This document shows positions 25,729 to 33,026 of a stretch of 34,694 nucleotides of DNA, piece by piece. The DNA is taken from positions 1-34,694 of the forward strand of contig CAJKWK010000026.1 of NCBI GenBank assembly GCA_905203555.1. The letters are read 5' to 3'. The DNA comes from an uncultured Lachnospiraceae bacterium. Its GTDB lineage: Bacteria > Bacillota > Clostridia > Lachnospirales > Lachnospiraceae. Each line of letters begins with the position of its first letter. Position 1 is the first letter of the stretch. Under the pieces are notes generated by a model, which was given only the letters and a program-made list of their open reading frames with translations, made no database searches and was not told the DNA's origin. The position numbers were made by a program, and so were the translations under genes.

Positions 25729-26976
25729 CTATAATCCCAATTCCCGATTTAATTTTACTGCTTTGTGGAACAGCAACAATCCAATCACAAACAACACAGA
25801 AATCGCACTGACGCCCACATTCATCCGCCCGGTCAACTGACTCATAACAGAAACAAGCGTGGTTCCGAGAACCGCAGCTCCCTTGCCGCAAATATCATAT
25901 AAGCCAAAAAATTCTCCGGATTTTTCAGCCGGAATAATTTTTCCAAAGTAAGAGCGTGACAGCGCCTGCACACTTCCCTGAAACATTCCAACCAAAACTG
26001 CCAGTATCCAAAAATCAGTCTGTGTATCCAAAAAATATGCATAAATTGAAATACCAAGATATGCCGCAATACAAATCGTAAGTACTTTTGCCGGATCAAT
26101 TTTCTTTGCCACCTGATTCAAAATCAGCACTGATGGGAACGCAACAATCTGTGTCAAAAGCAATGCAAGCAGCAATCCTGTACTATCCAGTCCAAGCGCC
26201 TGCCCATACGCAGTTGCCATATCTATAATCGTATACACTCCATCAATAAAGAAGAAAAACGCAAGCAAAAAGATAAAAATATGTTTTTCCTTCCGGATCT
26301 CCAAAAAAGTCTTTCCCAATCTGGCAAAACTATCTTTGATTACATGTCCGCCAATCTCTGCATAATATTTTTGTTTATAAGAAGATACCAGCGGAAGCGC
26401 TGAAACAAGCCACCAAACCGCCGTAATGAGGAACGCCAAAATCATAGACGTCTGCATTCCCAGACCCAGTTTGCCTCCACCCAATACAATCGCCAGACTG
26501 GCAACAAACGGAATACAGCTTCCAATGTACCCCCAAGCAAACCCCTGGGAAGATACCGTATCCATCCGTTCCGGTTCTGTCACATCTGTCAACATAGCAT
26601 CATAAAAAACAAGACTTGCAGAATAACCTGTTTTTGTTATCACATAAGCAACCAAAAACCAGATCCAGGAAGAACAAAAGCCCAGAATCACGCAGCCCGT
26701 CACTCCGATTGCAAGAAAAATGGTAAATATCTTTTTCTTAAAATCTTTTGTATCGGCGATTGCCCCCAGTGTCGGTCCCATTAACGCAACCAGTAAGGTA
26801 CACAACGAAGTCGCATACCCCCAATATGCCAGATAATCCACATCAGAGATTCCTGCATTTCCTGCAAGATAATTAAAATAAATCGGGAAAATAGTTGCAA
26901 CCAGCATTGTAAAGGCAGAATTTCCCACATCGTATAATACCCACTTCTTTTCCAACGGCGTCATCTTAAATTTCAT
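25729..26976 (-). CDS. MFS transporter, UMF1/Atg22-like family
   Basis: About 415 residues, twelve predicted membrane segments. The N-terminal motif WVLYDVGNSAFTMLVATIFP is the signature of the UMF1 (YxiO/BtlA-like) branch of the major facilitator superfamily; YFGKIIPAEKSGEFFGLYDI in the second half supports it. The substrate of bacterial members is not settled. The ATG at 26976 is used because AGGAGG is 6 bases upstream; an ATG at 26991 precedes that site. Transcribed leftward; the next gene upstream (phospholipase-like) is 67 bases away and may share the transcript. Confidence 0.88.
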   Translation of the reverse strand: MKFKMTPLEKKWVLYDVGNSAFTMLVATIFPIYFNYLAGNAGISDVDYLAYWGYATSLCTLLVALMGPTLGAIADTKDFKKKIFTIFLAIGVTGCVILGFCSSWIWFLVAYVITKTGYSASLVFYDAMLTDVTEPERMDTVSSQGFAWGYIGSCIPFVASLAIVLGGGKLGLGMQTSMILAFLITAVWWLVSALPLVSSYKQKYYAEIGGHVIKDSFARLGKTFLEIRKEKHIFIFLLAFFFFIDGVYTIIDMATAYGQALGLDSTGLLLALLLTQIVAFPSVLILNQVAKKIDPAKVLTICIAAYLGISIYAYFLDTQTDFWILAVLVGMFQGSVQALSRSYFGKIIPAEKSGEFFGLYDICGKGAAVLGTTLVSVMSQLTGRMNVGVSAISVLFVIGLLLFHKAVKLNRELGL

Positions 26977-27043
26977 ATTTTTCCTCCTCATAGCACCCTC
27001 AAATTGTTCGATCCTATCGCACTCTTAAAATTTTTTATTACTC

Positions 27044-27868
27044 TTAGAGCGGCAGGGATTCCCAGTTTTCCCCGGCTCCAAAAGTCTCATGGAAACGCTC
27101 CGGCAATTTTTCGTTCTGGAACAGCACCTTTTGATAATTCAAAATCAGTCCCACCGCCAGCGGAACAGCTCCCGCATATTGTCTCTTCAGCACCCGGCAA
27201 TATGTTTCACAGGCTGGATTTGGCTCCAGACTCATTACCATCCCCTTTCCAGTGTCATACATACCAATCAATTTCATAACCCCAAACAAAAGCGATCTCT
27301 TAAATTTTTTCGGCGCCAACAGTCCCTTATGCACCCAGTTCATCCATGTCAGAGACTTTTTCAACTCTTCCGGAGAAATATTTTCATAGAATGGCGCAAT
27401 TACCTCTGCATTCTGTCTGGTCGGATGAATATGCTTTGTTCCATAATAGGTAACAGGGTTGATATAATCCTCCGTCAAGAGCAATCGGTCAAACTCCATT
27501 TCAATCTCCGAATGACTGATGCCGCTGACCTGAATCATCTTCTCCACATATTTATGACACTCACTGTCCAATGCAAAATGACAGATTACTCCATAAATAT
27601 AGGATCGTGCCGCTCCTTTATGTTCAGCCTGCTCAATGACTTGTACCGCATGTTCAAAAAACGCATCTGCATAGAGATCATGCAGTTGAAATCCCTGTTG
27701 ATTGACATGATTTTTCTGAAAAAAACGATAATAAAATAAAATATCCGGTCCATGTAATCCTATATCAAATAATTCGCGATGTGCCTCTATAGACTGCTGC
27801 AGCGGCTGCGGAAGAGGATGCATCACATCTTTACCGAATCTGTAATGTGTATAAGTTGTAGGCATAGA
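27044..27868 (-). CDS. Zinc-dependent phospholipase C family protein
   Basis: 274 residues from the ATG at 27868, which has AAAGGGGAA 7 bases upstream (an in-frame start at 27928 is unsupported). The N-terminus MPTTYTHYRFGKDVM, the GLHGPDILFYY motif, YIYGVICHFALDSECHKYVE and HSEIEMEFDR carry His, Asp and Glu residues spaced like the trinuclear zinc site of the zinc-dependent phospholipase C/S1-P1 nuclease fold. There is no signal peptide, so it is cytoplasmic, unlike secreted clostridial toxins of the fold. Members of this group are common in Lachnospiraceae with no proven substrate. Confidence 0.8.
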   Translation of the reverse strand, partial: SMPTTYTHYRFGKDVMHPLPQPLQQSIEAHRELFDIGLHGPDILFYYRFFQKNHVNQQGFQLHDLYADAFFEHAVQVIEQAEHKGAARSYIYGVICHFALDSECHKYVEKMIQVSGISHSEIEMEFDRLLLTEDYINPVTYYGTKHIHPTRQNAEVIAPFYENISPEELKKSLTWMNWVHKGLLAPKKFKRSLLFGVMKLIGMYDTGKGMVMSLEPNPACETYCRVLKRQYAGAVPLAVGLILNYQKVLFQNEKLPERFHETFGAGENWESLPL

Positions 27869-27981
27869 AAAATTCCCCTTTCGTGTAATATCCCCCTCAA
27901 ACTCCAATCCCTGCTTATATTCTATCATATCACATCATGTAAAAGAAAGATGCAAATTTCTGTTAATTCTGCGAAAACTCC

Positions 27982-28010
27982 TTGACTTTCTGTTCTACTT
28001 TCTATAGAAT
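27982..28010 (+). promoter_or_regulatory. Promoter of ssrA
   Basis: TTGACT (27982-27987), 17 bp, TAGAAT (28005-28010). The predicted start of transcription is about 15 bases before the mature 5' end, consistent with RNase P trimming. Confidence 0.8.
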
Positions 28011-28032
28011 TAATTTCGTACAGGAAGAACAA

Positions 28033-28377
28033 GGGCTTGTACTGGTTTCGACAGGGATTCTGAAGATGGAGAAGCTATCCGCAGGCAGATGCGTCAAATC
28101 GCAAACTTAAAATTAAACGCTAACGATAATTTCGAATTAGCTGCAGCCTAATTGCTGCATGTCAGCCTTAGAGCACTCACACTTTAAGAATCTGGCACCG
28201 ACCATGTGAGAAACGATATCGACAAAGCTTTGCGTCGATAGGCGTATTATGAAGCTACTGAACCCGTAAGGATGTTCGTTTTCGTACGGCAGAGGGAATG
28301 TTAAAGAACGGACTATGATAGTAGAAGTACATGGGATGGGTTTTTGGACGCGGGTTCGATTCCCGCCAGGTCCACCA
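28033..28377 (+). ncRNA. ssrA: tmRNA (transfer-messenger RNA)
   Basis: 345 bases, one-piece type. The 5' end GGGCTTG pairs with CAGGTCC near the 3' end to form the acceptor stem, followed by A and the encoded CCA at 28375-28377. The tRNA-like T arm reads GGGTTCGATTCCC. The internal reading frame starts at GCA 28101 after CAAATC and ends in TAA. tmRNA rescues stalled ribosomes with SmpB and marks the incomplete protein for proteolysis. The 3' end is a known integration hot spot, and an element does begin directly after it here. Confidence 0.97.
28101..28151 (+). other. tmRNA proteolysis tag reading frame
   Basis: Encodes ANLKLNANDNFELAAA and a TAA stop. The final ELAAA follows the C-terminal hydrophobic/Ala rule recognised by ClpXP-type proteases. 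Confidence 0.93.
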
Positions 28378-28388
28378 AAAGTACCTTA

Positions 28389-28427
28389 CTCGAACTTTTA
28401 GGTTCAAAAAAATTTGAATCGTTCGAG
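28389..28427. repeat. Inverted repeat beside ssrA, candidate attachment-site half
   Basis: CTCGAAC (28389-28395) and GTTCGAG (28421-28427) pair, with GGTTC / GAATC nested inside. It starts 12 bases after the tmRNA 3' end. Serine integrase sites are imperfect inverted repeats of about this size, so it may be part of attL, but the crossover cannot be placed without the other junction. Confidence 0.35.
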
Positions 28428-28461
28428 GAAGTTTCGTATAAAGTGGAATTATTAACCGCAT

Positions 28462-28498
28462 AAAGACCGCATCCAAAGATTTTACGGATGTGGTCTTT
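28462..28498 (+). terminator. Rho-independent terminator downstream of ssrA
   Basis: 13-bp stem AAAGACCGCATCC / GGATGTGGTCTTT (one G-U pair) with an 11-base loop and a run of T. It lies 85 bases after the tmRNA and inside the recombinase reading frame on the other strand. Confidence 0.75.
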
Positions 28499-29573
28499 TG
28501 CTATGCCTATGTATTTGCTCACTTTTGCGGAGCTTCTGTTCATTGCGGCATTTACGGACGAGATATCATCCCTGATAGGCTCCAGTATCTGATCGTAAGG
28601 AGCTCTAAATGTTACATCTACGCTGAATTCAGTATTTTCTCCATTGCTAATGTAAAACTTTTCGAATATGGCTTGATTCATTAATTTCTTTATCGTATCG
28701 CTACCATTTCTATATGCCTCTCCGCAATTTTCGACTATATCTAAGGTTAATTTTAAGTTTGCAGAAATTTGTTCGAAGGTAGTATTGTGCATTTTTATCT
28801 CATGATCTATATGAGATAGTTCTTTAGCTATTTTCTGTTGCTCGGATTTCAAAAGGTCAAGCGGTATTGCATCGTTATAATGAGCCTCAAGTAATTTCTT
28901 GCGTTTATTCTCTAGTTTGGCTTTTTCGCCTTTTAGCCCATCTAATTCGCTTTCGTATTTAGTCTTCTCTTTAGCGATGAGTGCTTGAATTTGAGATTCG
29001 AGGAGAAGTCGCACTTCGGTCGGAAGTTGATAAGTATCATAAATTCTTTCTATTTCTTTTTCCACGACATCTATTAATACTGCCTTTGTCTTGCAATCCG
29101 GCTTTCTCTTACTATGGCGTCCTCCGCAGACGAAGTACGGATATACTGTGCCGTTCTTTTTCTTTTCGTTACTAACAAGCATGCGTTCGCCGCAGTAGGC
29201 GCAGAATATACTGCCTTTTAAGAAGTGCGGGTGTTTTAGGTTGCGGTTTCCATTTAGCCTCGATGCTAAGATGGTTTGTACTTTATCCCACATTTCTTCA
29301 TCTACAAGAGCCTCATGACTTCCGGGATATTCGATGCCTTTATACTTCACGACACCTTTGTAATATGGATTTACGAGAACTTTATGTAATGTTTTTAGAG
29401 TAACTGGCTGGAATGGAGAAGCCTTCATCATTTCCGCCGCCACGCTCAGCTTGTCTGCGAGTGGATACGCGAAGATAAGATACGGCAAATTTTGGCGTCA
29501 TGGAGTCCATAAGCGCCTGAGCCGTATTTGCCATTGCAGTATTGCTCATAGAATATACCTCCTTTCATTGGTA

Positions 29574-29585
29574 GGTAGTGTCAAA
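29574..29585 (+). repeat. IS left terminal inverted repeat
   Basis: GGTAGTGTCAAA, matching the right end exactly in inverted orientation. It also forms a small local palindrome with the following ACTACC. Confidence 0.85.
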
Positions 29586-29652
29586 AACTACCTGTTTTTT
29601 ATTGTTCTGAATCCTTAAAAACCTTGATTTATTGGAGGTTTGCAAATAAAAA

Positions 29653-29722
29653 GAGCATTGACCTCCCTTTTCATGTATAATGTCAGTGACCAAACATCCA
29701 AAATACAAAGGAGACAATGCTC
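29653..29722 (+). promoter_or_regulatory. Promoter in the loop of a hairpin that hides the transposase start
   Basis: GAGCATTG (29653-29660) pairs perfectly with CAATGCTC (29715-29722), and CTCC (29663-29666) pairs with the GGAG ribosome site (29710-29713). TATAAT at 29676-29681 lies inside the loop, so a transcript from it begins after the left arm and stays open, while a read-through transcript from outside would mask the start. This is the arrangement known from IS10 and IS50. Confidence 0.65.
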
Positions 29723-31195
29723 ATGGACATTATACAATACTTACTTTCTATAATTCAATATCTTTACCAGCAAAACTGCTGGCTTATTAACTTTATTTGC
29801 AGATATATCCCTCTTAAGCAATGGGCTTTCGATGATTCCCACTCCCCAAAGTACCAAAAGTTCAAAATCGATGAACTCCCTCTGATCACGGACTTCCGTC
29901 AGGACTGGACTTACAAAGAACTCATTCCTTACTACGAAAAACGTTATGGTAAGAAGATCCGCCCAATCAGCCGCCGATCAGAGTGTAACATCCCTGATTC
30001 CTGTACCTGCCCCCGCTGTGATGCCCCTAAACCATTTCTCTACAAGAACAACGGTTCCAAAGGTCAGCTCCTGTGCAAGATCTGCGATGCCAGGTTCTCA
30101 CCGGATGAAAGCAGATTTTCCGCTGTAAAACTACGCTGTCCCCACTGCGGCAACACTCTGGTTCCTAAAAAAGACAGAAAACATTTCATTGTCCATAAAT
30201 GCGTGAATCCTAAGTTCTCCTACTATCTGCACAATCTAAAAAAAGTAGATAAGGCAGATCTGAAAGAAGACTATGGCAAGAATAAATACAAGCTCCATTA
30301 CATCTACCGTGAGTTCACGATGGATTTTTTCAGCATGGATTTAAATACCCTGCCTAAAAATGCTTCCTCACTGAAATTCAGCAGACACAACGCTCATGTC
30401 ATGTCCTTATGTCTGACGCTGCATGTCAATCTGGGACTTTCCCTGCGCAAGACATCACAGGCTTTAAAAGACCTGTATAACATCAGCATCTCCCACCAAC
30501 AGATTGCCAACTATTGTAAGACTGCCGCCATCTGCATCAAGCCTTTCGTGGATCAGTACCCATACGAAAAGAATGAGGTATTCACTGCTGATGAAACCTA
30601 CATCAAAATCCGTGGTATCAAAACCTATGTCTGGCTGATCATGAACGCCGCTACCCGCTCTACCCTTGGCTATCAGGTATCTGATAACCGTGGTGTCGGG
30701 CCCTGCATCCTTGCTATGCGTATGGCCTTCCAGAATCTCAAAAAGCTCCCGGAAAACTTTAAATTTATTGCTGACGGATACAGTGCTTATCCCCTTGCCG
30801 CTATGGAATTCGCAAAGAAATTTGGCAAAGATTTCACTTTTTCCGTCACCCAGGTTATTGGACTTACCAACGATGATGCTGTCTCTACAGAACATCGTCC
30901 ATTCAAACAGATGATTGAACGACTGAACCGTACTTATAAAGCTTCTTACCGCCATACAAATGGGTTCGACAACATCGACGGTGCCAACTATGATCTGGCG
31001 CTCTGGGTCGCTTACTATAACTTCCTGCGTCCACATAAGCATACAGGCTATAAAGTCCTCAATGAAGTAGAAATGCTTCAGGATGCCGACAATATGCCTG
31101 GCAAATGGCAACTCCTGATCTTCCTTGGGCAACAGACCATTCTTAATATGCAGAAAAACAGCACTGCTACACCGGAGCGGAACTGTTGTCAATAG
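29723..31195 (+). CDS. DDE transposase with N-terminal zinc ribbons
   Basis: 490 residues from the ATG at 29723 (AAAGGAG 9 bases upstream; an ATG at 29717 is too close to that site). The N-terminal half holds Cys pairs CPRC, CKIC and CPHC, probably DNA-binding zinc ribbons, then a helix-turn-helix-like stretch (LSLRKTSQALKDLYNISISH). The catalytic domain carries Asp in FTADETYIKI, Asp in FIADGYSAYPLA and Glu in QMIERLNRTYKASY, with the spacing of the IS6/IS240-type DDE fold. The gene is complete, so the IS may still be active. Confidence 0.9.
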   Translation: MDIIQYLLSIIQYLYQQNCWLINFICRYIPLKQWAFDDSHSPKYQKFKIDELPLITDFRQDWTYKELIPYYEKRYGKKIRPISRRSECNIPDSCTCPRCDAPKPFLYKNNGSKGQLLCKICDARFSPDESRFSAVKLRCPHCGNTLVPKKDRKHFIVHKCVNPKFSYYLHNLKKVDKADLKEDYGKNKYKLHYIYREFTMDFFSMDLNTLPKNASSLKFSRHNAHVMSLCLTLHVNLGLSLRKTSQALKDLYNISISHQQIANYCKTAAICIKPFVDQYPYEKNEVFTADETYIKIRGIKTYVWLIMNAATRSTLGYQVSDNRGVGPCILAMRMAFQNLKKLPENFKFIADGYSAYPLAAMEFAKKFGKDFTFSVTQVIGLTNDDAVSTEHRPFKQMIERLNRTYKASYRHTNGFDNIDGANYDLALWVAYYNFLRPHKHTGYKVLNEVEMLQDADNMPGKWQLLIFLGQQTILNMQKNSTATPERNCCQ

Positions 31196-31290
31196 AACCG
31201 TGGAATACCGGAACAGACGGCTTTGCCGGCTGTGAGGATATGCCGCGAAAATCTATTGACATAAAGTTCCTGGATTATCCTGTCCAGCAG

Positions 31291-31401
31291 AAAAGGGGCA
31301 ACTGCACCCTTTTCCTGCCTTCCGGCGAGGATGGGTTCGGGCAACGCCCGATGATGGGTCAAGGGACTGGTCCCTTGTAGGTTCTTAGGGCAACTCCCTA
31401 A
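31291..31401. repeat. Tract of four short perfect hairpins downstream of the transposase
   Basis: The 306 bases between transposase stop and IS end hold no credible gene. They contain successive stems AAAAGGG/CCCTTTT (31291-31313), TCGGGC/GCCCGA (31337-31351), AAGGGAC/GTCCCTT (31361-31376) and TTAGGG/CCCTAA (31385-31401). Three of them share a GGGCAAC-type motif at the loop. They may act as terminators, protect the mRNA 3' end, or be recognised DNA structures. Confidence 0.6.
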
Positions 31402-31488
31402 GCCCTCGGAGAGCTTATTGGAATTAATATCTGCAATTTTCAAGGTTCATCTGAGCCTTTTTTCTTTAGCTCTGTTTTTCATAACTTA

Positions 31489-31500
31489 TTTGACACTACC
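31489..31500 (-). repeat. IS right terminal inverted repeat
   Basis: TTTGACACTACC, the exact reverse complement of the left end. Confidence 0.85.
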
Positions 31501-31501
31501 G

Positions 31502-32851
31502 TTATACGACGAGATTACTACGGTTACAGAATGGGCAATTATCTAATGGCTTTACTGGAACCCAGAGTGTCTCACCGAAAAAAGAGAACTCTTTATGCAT
31601 CGCAGTATCCATGAAATCCAAACCATATTTTTTGCCTGCATTTGGAGCAAGGCGCAAGAGTACGAGATTTCGATCGGCTACTTCATCCAGCATATTTGTA
31701 TATCGATTATTTCCTTTGTGGTACAGCAAAAGCATCAGAGCTATCTGTGCTTCAAGAGCATTTGTCTGCAAGACAGACGGATAGATTGTTCCTTCGGATG
31801 TTACAGTATTTTTATATCCTTTTGCGTACTCTTCATATCTATTGTGCAGGATGCACTTAGGACAAGTTTTAGTAACGCCGGGATAATAGAAGGTAATCTC
31901 GGAAGCCAATCCGTCAGCATACATCTGCGGAGCCATGAATGGAACACCTAGTTTTAATGCAAGGTTTAGGATTGCATCCTGAGCAGAAAAATCATCTGTA
32001 CTTGCTACGATGAGAACCTTGCTCGGATCTTTGAATGTGCCCTCTGGAAGCATTTCGACGAATTCTTCGATAGTAGTATCTTTGGTAATAGCCATCCAAT
32101 GAATATCTACTTTCGCTTTTGGATTAACATTGAGAATCTTATTGGCGAGTGCTTTTACTTTTGCTTGTCCCGAGTCGGCTATATAGGAACGCTGAGTCAA
32201 GACGTTACGAGCCTCGCAAATATCGGGGTCTATAAGGATAAAATTGCCTACACCACATCTCGCCATCGCTTCTGTAGCCCCAGCAGAACCACCGCAGCCA
32301 ACTTGGATGATAGTAGATTCCTGAAGCTCATTGATGGGAACCGTGTTCTGAATTTTAGAAAATAAGTTCGATGGAACCTGTGGTTGGCTTCCGGGTAAGA
32401 TATTAACTTCGCGAGGTTCGCCAGTAAATTCTTTATTGCGTTCCAGCGTATACCAGAAAATGGCGCAGCCGCCATCATATCGTGGATCTAAGATTATGAT
32501 TGGAAGTTCGATACTTTCCATGTCGAAGGCTTCCATAATCCTATCGGCATATTCAATGTCAGCGTCGGATAGCTGAGAATAAGCGCCTGGGTGCGAATGT
32601 GCAAATCCGCAGAATGCAATGTCTTTTTCGTACCACTCCCGAATTTTTTTATTACAGACTTCAATATCTGGTTCGCAGCTGGTTTGTGTCGATTTTGATT
32701 TATCAACGAAAAATACAGTATCTATATGCTTTCCATCCGACGAACCAAGCATGACGAGCTGTTCGGGCTGCTTGCACGCGATAGACTTTTGAATCTCATT
32801 GAGTAATTCCTTTGTAGGAACTAACGATTGTTCTTTTTTCGTAAACTTCAT
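31502..32851 (-). CDS. JAB (JAMM) isopeptidase - E1-like ThiF adenylyltransferase fusion
   Basis: 449 residues, two enzyme domains. Residues 1 to about 145: JAB/MPN metalloprotease with a complete JAMM motif H-x-H-x7-S-x2-D (His85, His87, Ser95, Asp98 in AHSHPGAYSQLSDAD) and a likely catalytic Glu30. Residues about 165-449: ThiF/MoeB/E1 domain with nucleotide loop GCGGSAG (185-191), DPD at 208-210, Arg215/Asn216, GQAK with Lys231, STDD at 284-287, and a zinc site from CPKC (330-333) and CPFC (439-442). E1 enzymes adenylate the C-terminus of a ubiquitin-like protein; JAB enzymes cut such conjugates or mature the precursor. Start: AAGGAG 9 bases upstream. Bacterial JAB and E1 genes usually sit beside Ubl and E2 genes, which would be to the right, past the intron and window edge. 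The IS follows the stop by one base. Confidence 0.9.
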   Translation of the reverse strand: MKFTKKEQSLVPTKELLNEIQKSIACKQPEQLVMLGSSDGKHIDTVFFVDKSKSTQTSCEPDIEVCNKKIREWYEKDIAFCGFAHSHPGAYSQLSDADIEYADRIMEAFDMESIELPIIILDPRYDGGCAIFWYTLERNKEFTGEPREVNILPGSQPQVPSNLFSKIQNTVPINELQESTIIQVGCGGSAGATEAMARCGVGNFILIDPDICEARNVLTQRSYIADSGQAKVKALANKILNVNPKAKVDIHWMAITKDTTIEEFVEMLPEGTFKDPSKVLIVASTDDFSAQDAILNLALKLGVPFMAPQMYADGLASEITFYYPGVTKTCPKCILHNRYEEYAKGYKNTVTSEGTIYPSVLQTNALEAQIALMLLLYHKGNNRYTNMLDEVADRNLVLLRLAPNAGKKYGLDFMDTAMHKEFSFFGETLWVPVKPLDNCPFCNRSNLVV

Positions 32852-32883
32852 AGTGGTTTTCTCCTTTTTGTTTTGTTAGATTT

Positions 32884-32922
32884 TTACGGATACATTTGCG
32901 TTGGGCGCTTATTGATAAGAGT
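32884..32922 (-). other. Probable 3' exon of the gene interrupted by the group II intron
   Basis: Right after the likely intron 3' end one frame is open for 12 codons (TLINKRPTQMYP) and ends in TAA, 32 bases before the JAB-E1 ATG. I infer it is the C-terminus of the preceding operon gene, split by the intron. The product is unknown; the intron may instead lie between genes, and then this would be noise. Confidence 0.35.
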
Positions 32923-32964
32923 GGTAGAGTAGGTTAGAGGGCTTCTGCCCTCTTTCCCCTCATC

Positions 32965-32997
32965 AAACCGTGCATGAGGTTCTCCCTCACACGGCTT
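32965..32997 (-). ncRNA. Group II intron domain V
   Basis: AGCCGTG-TGAGG-GAGAA-CCTCA-TGCACGGTT on the minus strand: a lower stem with the catalytic AGC triad, a two-base bulge and an upper stem capped by a GAGAA loop, as expected for domain V. Confidence 0.85.
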
Positions 32998-33026
32998 TCC
33001 GACATTCTTCTTTCTACAGCATTACG

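Larger units (their letters stand above)
28313..29549 (-). pseudogene. Large serine recombinase with internal out-of-frame deletion
   Basis: ATG at 29549 (AGGAGG upstream) opens a 55-codon frame with the serine-recombinase N-terminus: KFAVSYLRVSTRRQAERGG, with the catalytic Ser at residue 29, then DEGFSIPA. It then hits a stop at 29384-29382. The rest resumes in a different frame at about 29430-29405 with PVTLKTLHKVLVNPYYKG (recombinase domain), a Cys4 zinc beta-ribbon (FCAYCGERM ... CGGRHSKRKPDC) and a long coiled coil. Compared with intact family members about 200 residues (most of the resolvase domain and the start of the recombinase domain) are missing, and the junction is out of frame. 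The frame then runs antisense through the ssrA terminator and into the tmRNA 3' end (DLAGIEPAS). Its place against ssrA suggests it integrated the element. It should now be inactive. Confidence 0.85.
29574..31500 (+). mobile_element. Insertion sequence with IS6/IS240-type DDE transposase
   Basis: 1,927 bp bounded by 12-bp perfect terminal inverted repeats GGTAGTGTCAAA / TTTGACACTACC, holding one transposase gene and a structured 3' region. It sits one base after the stop codon of the JAB-E1 gene and 24 bases ahead of the recombinase ATG, between two genes that were probably adjacent. Flanks (CATTGGTA left, GTTATACG right) show no target duplication. The family is not certain: the DDE domain resembles IS6/IS240, but zinc ribbons and size are atypical. 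Confidence 0.85.

Noticed and set aside
28255..28476. Antisense reading frame in tmRNA (contains WRESNPRPKT)
   Set aside because: A well-known spurious translation of the tmRNA/tRNA-like 3' end; no ribosome site.
29430..29488. ATG at 29488 as the true start of the recombinase
   Set aside because: The first ~20 residues from there (MPYLIFAYPLADK...) are the wrong frame of YLRVSTRRQ; the real start is ATG 29549, followed by an internal deletion.
31186..31443. Small frames on both strands after the transposase
   Set aside because: They overlap the hairpin tract, lack ribosome sites and show no protein-like pattern.
29566..31508. 8-bp target duplication for the IS
   Set aside because: CATTGGTA and GTTATACG do not match, and no shorter convincing repeat was found.
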